Of a stretch of DNA of 64,000 nucleotides, positions 31,601 to 40,020 are shown one piece after another. The translations under genes and the position numbers were made by a program. The number at the start of each line of letters is the position of its first letter. Position 1 is the stretch's first letter. This DNA is from JBBRVW01 sp963784645 (lineage in GTDB: Bacteria > Actinomycetota > Actinomycetes > JACCUZ01), in contig CAWARY010000002.1 of NCBI GenBank assembly GCA_963784645.1, positions 248,001-312,000 on the forward strand. The letters are read 5' to 3'. The notes under the pieces are model-generated. The model had not been told where the DNA came from. It worked only from the letters and a program-made list of their open reading frames with translations, and ran no database searches.

Positions 31601-32407
31601 ATGGCCGCCGAGATGCAGTCCCTCCTCGAGGCGTACGACGACGCGTTGCACTCGTTCCACCAGCTCGCGTCGACGGTGCGCGACGACCAGTGGACGGCGC
31701 CGACCGCCTGCCCGGGCTGGACGGTCCGCGAGCAGGTGGCCCATGTGCTCGCCCTCGAGCTCCAGCTCGGCGGCGAGCCGCTGCCACCGCGACTGGACAC
31801 GTACCCGGCGCACGTCCGCAACCCCTCGGGCGAGCACATGGAGAACGGCATCGCCGCCCTGCGCGACGTCGAGCCGGCCGACCTCGTCGCACGGCTCGGT
31901 GTGGCGGTCGACGAGCACCTCGCGCAGCTGCGCGCCACCGACCTCGACCCGGAGACCGTCGTCGACGGGACGCTCGGCAGCCCGGCGCCGCTGGCCCGGT
32001 TCCTGCCGATCCGCGTCCTCGACGTGTGGACCCACGGGCAGGACGTCCGGCGGGCCATCGGTGCCGAGCCGTCGACCACCGGCCCGGCCACCCGGGTGGC
32101 GCGGGAGCAGACGATGGCGCTGCTGCCGTTCTTTGCCACCGACCGGGCGCAGGTGCCGGCCGGTTCGTCGTACGCCATCGACGCGCCGGGACCACTCGGC
32201 GGTCAGGTCACCGTGGTGGTCGGCGAGGACGGGCCGGAGCCGTCGGACGGCGTCCGCGACGACGCCACCGTGACGCTACGGATGTCCGACGAGACCCTCA
32301 TGCTGCTCGCCTGCGGACGGCTGGGGCCCGGGGACGCGGACGTCGAGGTCGTCGGTGACGAGGACCTCGGCCGGCGGGTCCTCGGCGCCCTGGCGATCGC
32401 GCCGTAG
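31601..32407 (+). CDS. Maleylpyruvate isomerase-family mycothiol-dependent enzyme
   Basis: This 268-aa protein has an N-terminal DinB-like MDMPI domain with TACPGWTVREQVAHVLALE, where the His is a metal ligand, and RVLDVWTHGQDVRRAIG carrying further ligands. The C-terminal MDMPI_C/SCP2-like domain follows from about residue 180. The family uses mycothiol, consistent with an actinobacterial host. The reaction here is unknown. Its 3' end overlaps the convergent ABC membrane gene by 132 bp. Confidence 0.85.
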   Translation: MAAEMQSLLEAYDDALHSFHQLASTVRDDQWTAPTACPGWTVREQVAHVLALELQLGGEPLPPRLDTYPAHVRNPSGEHMENGIAALRDVEPADLVARLGVAVDEHLAQLRATDLDPETVVDGTLGSPAPLARFLPIRVLDVWTHGQDVRRAIGAEPSTTGPATRVAREQTMALLPFFATDRAQVPAGSSYAIDAPGPLGGQVTVVVGEDGPEPSDGVRDDATVTLRMSDETLMLLACGRLGPGDADVEVVGDEDLGRRVLGALAIAP

Positions 32408-33055
32408 GGCCCGGGACCGCCACGGCGGTCGTGCTGCCGGGTCGCGCAGGGCCGCGGTCGTCACGACGACCGCCACGGCGAGCAGGACCGCCCACCGCCG
32501 GTGTGCGTCCGCCCAGTCGGGCCCGGTGGCCACCGCCAGCGCGATCCGCGGCGGCAGCTGGAGGAGCAGAAGCGAGGTGACCAGCAGCGCCGGCGCGACG
32601 ACGGCTCCGGGCTCGGCGACGTCCCACCACCGCGCCAGCGAGGCCGCGGCGGCCACCGCCGCGGCCACCAGCGCCGCCGCCTCGAGGCAGAGCCCGGCGA
32701 CCGGCACCCCGCCGCCGACCCGGTGGTCCACCCAGACGAGTGCCATCGCCCAGGCCCCGATCGCCGGCACCCCCGCCACGACGAGGAGGACGGCTGCGCG
32801 CCACCAGGGCGGCGCCGGCACCCCGCCGAGGGACGAGCGGGTCCGGTCGTCCAGCGCGAACGACAGCGCGACGGCGAGCAGCAGCGCGACGATCCGCGGC
32901 ATCCACACCGCGTCCCCGGCGGTCGGCGGCCGGTCGGACCGCCACCAGAGCACGAGGGCGGCGACGACCGCCGCAGCCGGCACCGGCTGCCACCGGACCG
33001 CTCGCGCCAGCGCCGGCGCGAGCTCACGGAGCTGGGGCAGCCGGGCCGACCTCAC
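32276..33055 (-). CDS. Membrane protein, last gene of the sigma/ABC operon
   Basis: This 259-aa protein starts at GTG 33055, overlapping the permease stop (GTGA). It has about six to seven hydrophobic segments (for example AAAVVAALVLWW, IVALLLAVALSFAL, AAVLLVVAGVPAIGAWAMALVWV). It is probably a second membrane subunit of the ABC exporter encoded upstream. The C-terminal 40 residues are charged and read antisense through the end of the isomerase gene, so that tail may be dispensable. Confidence 0.65.
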   Translation of the reverse strand: MRSARLPQLRELAPALARAVRWQPVPAAAVVAALVLWWRSDRPPTAGDAVWMPRIVALLLAVALSFALDDRTRSSLGGVPAPPWWRAAVLLVVAGVPAIGAWAMALVWVDHRVGGGVPVAGLCLEAAALVAAAVAAAASLARWWDVAEPGAVVAPALLVTSLLLLQLPPRIALAVATGPDWADAHRRWAVLLAVAVVVTTAALRDPAARPPWRSRALRRDRQGAEDPPAEVLVTDDLDVRVPGPQPSAGEQHEGLVGHP

Positions 33056-33879
33056 GGGAGTTGCGCCGCGCCGGCCACCAGCACTACGACACCCAGAGCC
33101 GCACCGGTGAGGAACGGCGCCCACCAGCGGCGCCCATCGCGCAGCAGCGCGCCGCAGGCGGCGACACCCACCAGCGCGACGAGGTAGAGCAGGTGCCACC
33201 CCGGCGATCCCGGCGTCATGGCCGGGATCACGTCGTTGCGGGTCCAGACCGCGAAGTCGACGTAGAAGCCGAGGTAGGCACCTCGCTCCGAGACCCAGAA
33301 GTTGAACACGACCAGGCCCACGGCGACGAGGAGCGGCATGCCGAGCCAGGGCAGCAGCCGCGCGACCGCCACGCCCAGCACCGCTGCGCCGAGCACGGTC
33401 ACCGGCACGGTGGCCAGGTGCTGCCACTGCACCGGGAAGATCAGGCCGCCGTCGGCCTTGATGGCGATCACCACCACGAGGTCGAGGACGGCTGCGAGCG
33501 CCGCCGGTGCCAGGCACGCGATCAGGAGCGCCCAGGTCCGGTGCAGCGCGGGCAGCGGGAGGCTGGGCGTCCACTCGTCGGCGCCGGACCGCCGGCCGGC
33601 GCTCGCGACGAGGTTCGCGGCGAAGAAGGCGAGCGGTCCGAGCGCGAACGCCACCATGCCCGTGACCATGGAGTACTGGTCGTACGGCGTCTTCGGCAGG
33701 TGCGGGACCCCGACGACGAGCAGGTACCAGAGGACGCCGAGCAGCAGCACCGGGTGCCGCACCATGCGCGACGCGTGCCGCAGCGCGAGGTCGGGCACCA
33801 CCGCCCAGGGGCCGGCCACCGTCGGCGGCTGTACGACCGCGGGGCGCCGGCCCTGGCCGGACAGGAGGAGGTCGGTCAT
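33052..33879 (-). CDS. ABC-type transporter permease
   Basis: This 275-aa protein has about six hydrophobic segments (HPVLLLGVLWYLLVVGV, MVAFALGPLAFFAANLVASA, LLIACLAPAALAAVLDLVVVI and others), as in ABC-2 type export permeases. ATG 33879 overlaps the ATPase stop by four bases. The cargo is unknown. Confidence 0.72.
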   Translation of the reverse strand: MTDLLLSGQGRRPAVVQPPTVAGPWAVVPDLALRHASRMVRHPVLLLGVLWYLLVVGVPHLPKTPYDQYSMVTGMVAFALGPLAFFAANLVASAGRRSGADEWTPSLPLPALHRTWALLIACLAPAALAAVLDLVVVIAIKADGGLIFPVQWQHLATVPVTVLGAAVLGVAVARLLPWLGMPLLVAVGLVVFNFWVSERGAYLGFYVDFAVWTRNDVIPAMTPGSPGWHLLYLVALVGVAACGALLRDGRRWWAPFLTGAALGVVVLVAGAAQLP

Positions 33880-34736
33880 GCCGCCGCCTCAGTCGCCGCG
33901 TCGCCGACGAGCAGCAGGTAGGCGTCCTCGAGGGAGGGCGACACGACGTGCGCCCCCTCCGGGGCGTGGCCGCCGACGTTGCGCACATCGCCGTCCGCCG
34001 TGCGCCACGCGATCTGCGCCCCGGCCGCCCGCTCGGCCGCGAGCCAGACCCGGCCACGGGCGGTGGCCGTGAGCTCGCTGGGCGTTCCGTCGAAAGCCAC
34101 CCGGCCGCCATCGACCACCACCACGTGCGCGCACAGCGCGGCGACGTCCTCGGTCTGGTGGGTGGACAGGATCACGGTGCGGCCCTCACCGATCCGCGAC
34201 ACCAGGTCGCGGAACCGCAGCCGCTGCTCGGGGTCCAGACCCGCCGTCGGCTCGTCGAGGACGACCAGCTCGGGGTCTCCGAGCACCGCCTGGGCCACGC
34301 CGACCCGGCGCTTCATGCCACCGGACAGGGCGCGGATCCGCCGGCCGGAGACCTCCGACAGACCCACCAGCTCGATCACCCGGCGTACCTCGTCGTGCCG
34401 GGCCCGACGGTCCGTGAGCTCCTTGAGGATCGCCACGTAGTCGACGAACTCGAAGACGGTGAAGCCGCGGTGGAAGCCCGGCTCCTGCGGCAGGTAGCCC
34501 AGCCGGCGACGGATCTCCAGCCGGTCGGCAGCGCGCTGCGGGTCGCGGCCGAGCAGCTGCAGGCTGCCGCCGTCCGGCGCCAGCACCGTCGCCAGCATCC
34601 GCAGCAGGGTCGTCTTGCCGGCGCCGTTCGGGCCGAGCAGGCCGGTGACGCCGCGACCTGCGGTGAACGACACCCCCGCAAGGGCGTGGGTCCGGCCGAA
34701 CGACTTGGTCACGTCGGTGACGCGCACCCCGGTCAT
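33876..34736 (-). CDS. ABC transporter ATP-binding protein
   Basis: This 286-aa protein has Walker A GLLGPNGAGKTTLLRML, Q-loop YLPQEPGFHRG, signature ALSGGMKRRVGVAQAV, Walker B ELVVLDEPTAGLD and H-loop ILSTHQTEDV. It belongs to the CcmA-like group that pairs with ABC-2 permeases. The C-terminal 60 residues are an accessory domain. ATG 34736 overlaps the anti-sigma stop (ATGA), so sigma, anti-sigma, ATPase and permeases form one coupled operon. Confidence 0.92.
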   Translation of the reverse strand: MTGVRVTDVTKSFGRTHALAGVSFTAGRGVTGLLGPNGAGKTTLLRMLATVLAPDGGSLQLLGRDPQRAADRLEIRRRLGYLPQEPGFHRGFTVFEFVDYVAILKELTDRRARHDEVRRVIELVGLSEVSGRRIRALSGGMKRRVGVAQAVLGDPELVVLDEPTAGLDPEQRLRFRDLVSRIGEGRTVILSTHQTEDVAALCAHVVVVDGGRVAFDGTPSELTATARGRVWLAAERAAGAQIAWRTADGDVRNVGGHAPEGAHVVSPSLEDAYLLLVGDAATEAAA

Positions 34737-35551
34737 GCAGATCTCCTCGAGTCGAAGGCGAAGACGGGTCGTTGCTGGACGAGCGCCGCGGTGGCCAAGG
34801 CCACCACGGCCAGGGCGACGAGCTGGCCGACGGCGCCGAACGCCGCCAGGTCGTCGTCGGCACGGCGGACGGCGAGCACCAGGGCGACCCAGGTGGTGAG
34901 CACCGAGGCGGCCGCCCAGACCGGGGCCATCCGGGCCGAGAGCGCCAGGGTGGTGACGGACAGCGCGAGCGCCGGCAGCAGCCAGGCCACCGCCGTCCAG
35001 CCGTGCCCGAGCAGGGCCAGCGAGCCGAGCCCGACGATCACGACGGTGCTGCCGACGACCGCGAGGCTGCGCAGCAGCAGCAGCCGGAGCAGCGAGTACG
35101 GCGCCGCGACCGCCAGCTCGTGCGCCGGGTCGGCCAGCCGGCCGTACGCCGCGGCGACGCCGGCGACCGGCAGCATCGGCGCCAGCGTCAGGTAGCCGAG
35201 CATGCCCTCGCGGGAGCTGCCGGCGAACGCCACCGCGAAGAGCACCGCGACGGCGATCGAGGCCAGCCAGGACGCGGTCAGCGACGGCGTCGCGGCCAGC
35301 AGCCGGGCCGAGTCCTCGCCGACGCCGACCCGCACCAGCGTCCGCTCGAACCACGGCAGCGACCCGAGCTGCACCCGGTCGTCCACGCCGTGCCAGATCG
35401 CGTCCAGCCGGCCTCGGTCGACCCGCGGGGTGAGGCGGGCCCGGCAGTCGGTGCAGGTCGTGAGGTGCGCCTCGGCCGAGGCGGCCACGGCAGCGGACGT
35501 CTCCCCCGCGACGTAGCGGGCCAGGGTCGGCTCGTCGATGTGCCAGCTCAT
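34733..35551 (-). CDS. Zinc-finger anti-sigma domain fused to a multi-pass membrane region
   Basis: This 272-aa protein has an N-terminal zf-HC2 anti-sigma module, WHIDEPTLARYVAGETS then HLTTCTDCRARL (HxxxCxxC). The rest has about six hydrophobic segments (WLASIAVAVLFAVAFAG, LAPMLPVAGVAAAYG, VVGSTVVIVGLGSLALL). Typical anti-sigmas have one helix. Six, immediately before an ABC ATPase, raises the possibility that this is also a transporter subunit, joining sensing and transport. Its ATG overlaps the sigma stop. Confidence 0.82.
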   Translation of the reverse strand: MSWHIDEPTLARYVAGETSAAVAASAEAHLTTCTDCRARLTPRVDRGRLDAIWHGVDDRVQLGSLPWFERTLVRVGVGEDSARLLAATPSLTASWLASIAVAVLFAVAFAGSSREGMLGYLTLAPMLPVAGVAAAYGRLADPAHELAVAAPYSLLRLLLLRSLAVVGSTVVIVGLGSLALLGHGWTAVAWLLPALALSVTTLALSARMAPVWAAASVLTTWVALVLAVRRADDDLAAFGAVGQLVALAVVALATAALVQQRPVFAFDSRRSA

Positions 35552-36087
35552 GCCAGTGCCTCTCGCAGCTGCGCCTTGGCGCGCATCATCCGGGTCTTCA
35601 CGGTCCCCGTCGGCAGGCCGAGCAGGAGCCCGGCCTCGCGGGTGGTCAGGCCGTCCAGGACGGTCGCCTGGACGACGGCACGCAGCTCGGGGGAGAGCCG
35701 GCCGAGAGCTCCGGCGAGGTCGCCGTACTCCACTCCGGCGAGCACCCGCTCCTCCGCCGACGGCTCCGTCCTCGCCTCGTCGACCAGCTCGACGGTCGGG
35801 CGTGGACGGCCGCGCAGCTGGTCGATGAGGCGGCGGATCCCGATCCCCCAGATCCAGGCGGCGACCTCCCCCTCGCCGGTCCACCGTCGCGCTCCCCTCC
35901 ACACCGCGACGAACGTGTCCTGGACCGCCTCGTCGACCAGCTGGGTGTCGTTGCAGCGCCGGGTCAGGCGCAGCAGCAGCCAGGCCGCATGCCGGGCGTA
36001 CAACGTCTCGAGCGCAGCACGGTCGCCGGCGGCCACGGCGCGCACCAGGACTGCGTCGCTCGGCTGGTCGTCGGTGGTGTCGGCCAC
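35548..36087 (-). CDS. ECF RNA polymerase sigma factor
   Basis: About 179 aa from GTG 36087 (GTG 36096 also possible). Region 2 is LYARHAAWLLLRLTRR and then VDEAVQDTFVAVWRGARRW. Region 4 is LSPELRAVVQATVLDGLTTR, then EAGLLLGLPTGTVKTRMMRA. It should be held by the adjacent zinc-finger membrane anti-sigma and drive this operon or a stress regulon. The SodC-like gene ends 41 bases upstream on the same strand. Confidence 0.9.
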   Translation of the reverse strand: MADTTDDQPSDAVLVRAVAAGDRAALETLYARHAAWLLLRLTRRCNDTQLVDEAVQDTFVAVWRGARRWTGEGEVAAWIWGIGIRRLIDQLRGRPRPTVELVDEARTEPSAEERVLAGVEYGDLAGALGRLSPELRAVVQATVLDGLTTREAGLLLGLPTGTVKTRMMRAKAQLREALA

Positions 36088-36128
36088 GGGTGTCACTGTG
36101 GTCCGCTCGGCCGCTGTCCGCACGCCCT

Positions 36129-36734
36129 TCAGAACGGCATCGTGACGCAGGCCAGCCGGGCACCGGCGTTGCCGGCCGGCACGGCGCCGCCGGCGCTGGT
36201 CGTGTTGAGGTGCAGGATCACCGCCCGTGGCCCACCCGTCGCGGTGGGCCGGAACGGCCAGTCGACGACGGTCTGCGCGCGCCCGTTGCCGGCCGCGTTG
36301 GTCACCAGGTCCAGCCACACCTCGTTGGCCGGGTTGGCGTACGCCGGGTCGGTGGAGGCCACCGTGAGGCTGCCGCTCACGGCCGGGTCCGGCGCGTTCT
36401 GGTAGTGCGCGCCAGCGGCTCCTCCGGTCGCGCCGCAGGGCAGGTAGTGCGCGTGCGCGCCGTAGGTCTCGTCCGGCAGCAGGCCCCACGCATGCAGGGT
36501 GACGACGGTCCGGCCGCTGCCGGTGGGGACCGCGCGGACCGCGACCCCGGCGCCGACCGGCACCTGCGCCGGGTCGTAGGTGAACGCCGTCGTCGCGTCC
36601 GCGGGGGCAGCGAAGCGCCCCCCGGCGTCGACCGGGCCGACCGAGGCACCCGCGGGCGCGGTCGCGGCCGCGACGACGAGTGCCGTGCCGAGACCGGCGG
36701 CAGCGGCGAGGACGGCGGAGCGGCGTACGGACAT
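36129..36734 (-). CDS. Exported Cu/Zn superoxide dismutase-like protein
   Basis: This 201-aa protein has a signal peptide (SAVLAAAAGLGTALVVAAATAPAGA). The SOD fold motifs remain: TYGAHAHYLPCG (two of the copper His and the disulfide Cys), WPFRPTATGGPRAVILHLN and GNAGARLACVTM. The copper and zinc loops are altered: the HxHE of true SodC is HAHY here. Dismutase activity is therefore doubtful; a copper-binding role is equally possible. ATG 36734 follows GGAAGG. Confidence 0.7.
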   Translation of the reverse strand: MSVRRSAVLAAAAGLGTALVVAAATAPAGASVGPVDAGGRFAAPADATTAFTYDPAQVPVGAGVAVRAVPTGSGRTVVTLHAWGLLPDETYGAHAHYLPCGATGGAAGAHYQNAPDPAVSGSLTVASTDPAYANPANEVWLDLVTNAAGNGRAQTVVDWPFRPTATGGPRAVILHLNTTSAGGAVPAGNAGARLACVTMPF

Positions 36735-36797
36735 GGCGAGCACCTTCCGGCGACGACGAGTGACGCCCTCCCTGTCGGTGCCGGAGCCCCGAACGGT

Positions 36798-37100
36798 TCA
36801 GTGCCGGGGCAGCCGGATCCGCGCGACGCCGCCGTCGAGATCGACGGTGCTGCGCGGCGGTGCGCCGTCGTCGTCCTCGTCGCGCACCAGCTCCTGCTTC
36901 TGCCGCTCGGCGAGCTCGTCGGCCTTACCGGGCGACAAGGACGCGTGCAGCAGCTCGAACCCGGTCGAGGAGACCTGGCTGTCCGGACGCCACGCGACGA
37001 CGCCGCGGTGGCGCAGCCGGAGGAGCAGCTGGTCGACGGCGGCCACCGCGAGCAGCGCGAGGACCAGCCCCGGCAACGTCAGTGCGACGGCGACCCCCAC
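36798..37100 (-). CDS. DUF6191-type small membrane protein
   Basis: This 100-aa protein has one N-terminal helix (ALTLPGLVLALLAVAAVDQLL), then a polar domain with SSTGFELLHASLSPGKADEL and ERQKQELVRDEDDDGAPPRS and a beta-like end (VDLDGGVARIRLP). The FELLHASLSPGK segment matches actinobacterial DUF6191 proteins. Function is unknown. It diverges from the exported protein at 37245. Confidence 0.72.
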   Translation of the reverse strand: MGVAVALTLPGLVLALLAVAAVDQLLLRLRHRGVVAWRPDSQVSSTGFELLHASLSPGKADELAERQKQELVRDEDDDGAPPRSTVDLDGGVARIRLPRH

Positions 37101-37244
37101 GACGGCGAGGCTACGTCGCCGCGGCGACGCGGCCCCGTCTCAACACCCGCCCCACAGGGGGATAAGCGGTGGTTAACGCCCTTGTCCACAGCCGGGGAGG
37201 GCCCGACGGTGTGGAGGAGCGCACCACCGAACCGAGGAGCCCGC

Positions 37245-37799
37245 ATGAGAAGGTCCCGCCGCATCACCCTCACCGTGGCCGTGGCCACCGGACTGCTCGG
37301 TGGCGCCGGCGCCGCAGTCGCAGGGATCAACACCGGGACCGGGAGCACGGAAGCCGCCGGCTCGACCGTCTCGTCGGGGACGACACCCGTCGCCGCGGCC
37401 GGTACCACGGGCGACGACGCCGAGCTCGTGGCGTACGTGGACGAGATGGGCCGCCGGGCCGGCCGCCTCCAGGAGCGACTGTCAGCCGCGCAGGCCCGCC
37501 TGGAGCACGCCCGCACCGTGCACGCGGCACAGGTCGCCGCCGCCCTGCAGGCGCGCGCAGCTGCCGCCGCCGCCGCTGCCGGCTCCAGCGGCACCCCTGC
37601 AGCTGCGAGCGACGACAGCGACGACAGCGACGACGCCTCGCACGACGGCTCCCGGGCCGAGTCGGGCGACGACCACGGCGACGACGCCTCCGTCAGCGGC
37701 GACCACGGCGAGCACGGCGACGACGCCTCCGACGACGGCGACGACCACGAGAACGAGGACGCGAGCGACGACGCCTCGGACGACCACAGCGATGACTGA
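37245..37799 (+). CDS. Exported coiled-coil protein with an Asp/His/Ser-rich tail
   Basis: This 184-aa protein starts at ATG 37245 after GAGGAG. The signal segment (ITLTVAVATGLLGGAGAAVAG) is followed by a Thr/Ser region and a short helical coiled coil (VDEMGRRAGRLQERLSAAQA). The tail is an acidic low-complexity stretch of SDDSDDASHDG/GDDHGDDAS type. The tail could bind Ca2+ or transition metals. It is the first gene of the ApbE operon and overlaps the next gene by eight bases. I know no family. Confidence 0.68.
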   Translation: MRRSRRITLTVAVATGLLGGAGAAVAGINTGTGSTEAAGSTVSSGTTPVAAAGTTGDDAELVAYVDEMGRRAGRLQERLSAAQARLEHARTVHAAQVAAALQARAAAAAAAAGSSGTPAAASDDSDDSDDASHDGSRAESGDDHGDDASVSGDHGEHGDDASDDGDDHENEDASDDASDDHSDD

Positions 37800-38274
37800 C
37801 CGCCGGGGCACCGCTGCCGGCTGGCGGACGGCCGCGGCCGTCGCGCCGGTGGCAGCGGCAGCCCTGGCTCTGGCCACCGGGTGGGCCGTGCAGCACCCGC
37901 CGGCCGGCGCGGTCGCTGCGGACCCCTCCGCCGCAGCGGCCGCGCCACTCCCGGGCCCGACGACGCCGTCGTCGTCCGGCGCGGCGGTCCAGGACCGGGC
38001 CGCGACCCTGCACCGGCAGGTCACCCGGCTCGAGCGCCGGCTGGCCCGGCTGCGTACGCGCACCGAGCGGGTCCGTACGGCGCCCCTGCCGGCCGTCGCC
38101 CCCGTCGCCCCCGGAGTGGCTGCCGGGGCTTCCGGCCCGATCTCGTCGGGATCCAGCAGCACGCGTGCCAGCACGTCGGGCGGGTCCCGGTCGGTCGCCG
38201 CACCACCGCCGGCCGCGCCGGCGCCCGCCCCGGCGCCGGCTCCGGCGAGCCACACCTCCACCGGCGCCTCGTGA
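37792..38274 (+). CDS. Membrane-anchored coiled-coil protein ending in TSTGAS
   Basis: This 160-aa protein has one N-terminal helix (AAAVAPVAAAALALATGWAV), a coiled coil (QDRAATLHRQVTRLERRLAR) and an Ala/Pro/Ser-rich tail ending SHTSTGAS. The final TGAS fits the (S/T)-G-A-(S/T) core at which ApbE enzymes attach FMN, though the usual upstream Asp is absent and there is no FMN-bind domain. The apbE start overlaps its stop (GTGA). That it is the flavin acceptor is inference. Confidence 0.6.
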   Translation: MTDRRGTAAGWRTAAAVAPVAAAALALATGWAVQHPPAGAVAADPSAAAAAPLPGPTTPSSSGAAVQDRAATLHRQVTRLERRLARLRTRTERVRTAPLPAVAPVAPGVAAGASGPISSGSSSTRASTSGGSRSVAAPPPAAPAPAPAPAPASHTSTGAS

Positions 38275-39257
38275 CCACGATGGCCCCACCCGCTGCGCGG
38301 ACCGGCGGCAGCAGCGAGCAGGGCCACCGGTTCCGGTCGATGGCGACCGACGTGACGCTGCGCGTGGTCGACCCCGGGCCGGGCGCGACCGAAGCGCTCC
38401 GCCGGGCCATCGACACCATCGAACGGGTGGCATCGACCTGCACCCGCTTCGACCCCGACAGCCCGCTGATGCGGGTCAACGCCGACCCGCGCCGCTGGCA
38501 CGAGGTGCCGCCCACCCTGTTCGACGCGCTGCTGGAGGCGGCAGCCGCGTACGAGGCCACCGACGGCCTGTTCGACCCGCGCGTGCTCGACACGCTGCGC
38601 GCCTGGGGCTACGACCGGTCGCTGTCGTTCGAGTCCGGCGCGCCCGCCCTGTCCGGCACCGGCGACCGCCCGACGGCACCGGGGCGGCGGCGCTGGCGGC
38701 CGGCGTTCGACGCAGCCCGACGCAGGGTGCGCCTCGGCCCGGCACCCGTGGACCTCGGCGGCATCGGCAAGGGTCTCGCAGTCCGCTGGGCAGCCGCCGA
38801 GCTGGCCTGCACCGGCGGGGCCGTCCTCGTCGACGCGGGCGGCGACCTGCACGCGGCCGGCGCCGGGCCGGACGGCGACGGCTGGCTGGTCGCGGTCGAG
38901 GACCCCCGCGGCGGGACCGACCCGGTCGCCGTTCTGCGCCTCGAGGACAACGCGTGCGCGACGTCCTCCGTCCGGGTGCGGAACTGGTCCGTCGACGGCC
39001 AGCGGGTGCACCACCTCATCGACCCGCGCAGCGGTCGGCCCGGCGGTGACGGGCTGCTGTCGGTCACGGTGGTGGGCGCCGATCCCGCCACCTGCGAGGT
39101 GTGGAGCAAGTCCCTGTTCCTCGGTGGCCGCGGCCAGGTACGACAGGTCGCCGACGAGCGCGGGCTGGCGGCGCTCCTCGTCGACGACGACGGCGTCGTC
39201 GGGCTCAGCCGGGCGATGCGTCCGTACGTCGTGTGGCAGGCACCGCATGTCCTCTGA
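38271..39257 (+). CDS. apbE: FAD:protein FMN transferase (flavinyltransferase)
   Basis: This 328-aa ApbE-fold protein contains FRSMATDVTLRV, CTRFDPDSPLMRVN, VDLGGIGKGLAVRW (FAD/Mg loop), VLVDAGGDLHAAG and HHLIDPRSGRPG. ApbE transfers FMN from FAD to a Thr/Ser of exported or membrane proteins. It has no obvious signal peptide, so it may act on the cytoplasmic side or be exported atypically. GTG 38271 overlaps the upstream stop; ATG 38280 is an alternative start. Confidence 0.93.
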   Translation: MTTMAPPAARTGGSSEQGHRFRSMATDVTLRVVDPGPGATEALRRAIDTIERVASTCTRFDPDSPLMRVNADPRRWHEVPPTLFDALLEAAAAYEATDGLFDPRVLDTLRAWGYDRSLSFESGAPALSGTGDRPTAPGRRRWRPAFDAARRRVRLGPAPVDLGGIGKGLAVRWAAAELACTGGAVLVDAGGDLHAAGAGPDGDGWLVAVEDPRGGTDPVAVLRLEDNACATSSVRVRNWSVDGQRVHHLIDPRSGRPGGDGLLSVTVVGADPATCEVWSKSLFLGGRGQVRQVADERGLAALLVDDDGVVGLSRAMRPYVVWQAPHVL

Positions 39258-40020
39258 CGTGTCCGGCACCGAGCACCGGGCCGGCCCGGCGCGGCGGCTG
39301 CGCCGCGCTTCGGTCGCCGTCGCCGTGGTGCTCGGCTGCGCCGCCAGCGCCGCAGTCACCGGCTGGCTGGTCGGTCGTACCGCGGGCGCCGTGTCGGGCG
39401 ACCGCAACGCACCATGGATCATCGGCCGGGCCGGCGGCATCGCGGCGTACCTGCTGCTCGTGCTGCTCGTCGTCACCGGCCTGGTCCTGTCGCACCCCGC
39501 CCGGTCGCGCCTGCGCCGCCCGTCGTCGGCGACCCGGATCCGGCTGCACGTCAGTCTCGCGGTGTTCACCCTGGCGCTGACCGCGCTGCACGTGGTCGTG
39601 CTCGCGACCGACAGCTATGCGGGTGTCGGCTGGCGCGGCACGTTCGTCCCGATGGGCTCGTCCTACCGTCCCGTCCCGGTCACGCTCGGCGTCGTCGGGC
39701 TGTACGCCGGGGCGCTGGCCGGGCTGACCGCGGCCCTGTCCGGGCACCGCGTGGTGTCGCGGGTCTGGTGGCCGGTGCACAAGGTGGCCGCCGGGTCGCT
39801 CGTCCTGGTCTGGGGGCACGGGGTGCTCACCGGCGTCGACGCCGGTGAGCTCCTGTGGCTCTACCTGGTGACCGGCGCAGCAGTGCTGGCACTGGCCGGG
39901 TGGCGCTACGCCGCACGCACGCCGGCGGACCAGGTCGAGGAGCTCGCCGGCTCGTCCACGGTCGCCGTGCGGAACGGCCTGCGGCCGCTGCCGGGCATCG
40001 ACGAACGGCGGGCCGGGTGA
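39247..40020 (+). CDS. Ferric-reductase-like transmembrane protein
   Basis: This 257-aa protein has six or seven helices with histidines suited to bis-haem b ligation: RLHVSLAVFTLALTALHVVV (two His a dozen or so residues apart) and WWPVHKVAAGSLVLVWGHGV (a second pair). The layout follows the ferric-reductase/MsrQ/YedZ class that moves electrons across the membrane. It has no FAD/NAD domain of its own; the downstream NuoF-like protein may supply electrons. It overlaps apbE by 11 bases and nuoF by four. Confidence 0.85.
   Translation: MSSDVSGTEHRAGPARRLRRASVAVAVVLGCAASAAVTGWLVGRTAGAVSGDRNAPWIIGRAGGIAAYLLLVLLVVTGLVLSHPARSRLRRPSSATRIRLHVSLAVFTLALTALHVVVLATDSYAGVGWRGTFVPMGSSYRPVPVTLGVVGLYAGALAGLTAALSGHRVVSRVWWPVHKVAAGSLVLVWGHGVLTGVDAGELLWLYLVTGAAVLALAGWRYAARTPADQVEELAGSSTVAVRNGLRPLPGIDERRAG

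Noticed and set aside
37600..37799. Short tandem repeats as non-coding satellite
   Set aside because: They are codons for an Asp/Ser/His-rich tail in a gene with a good start and operon coupling.
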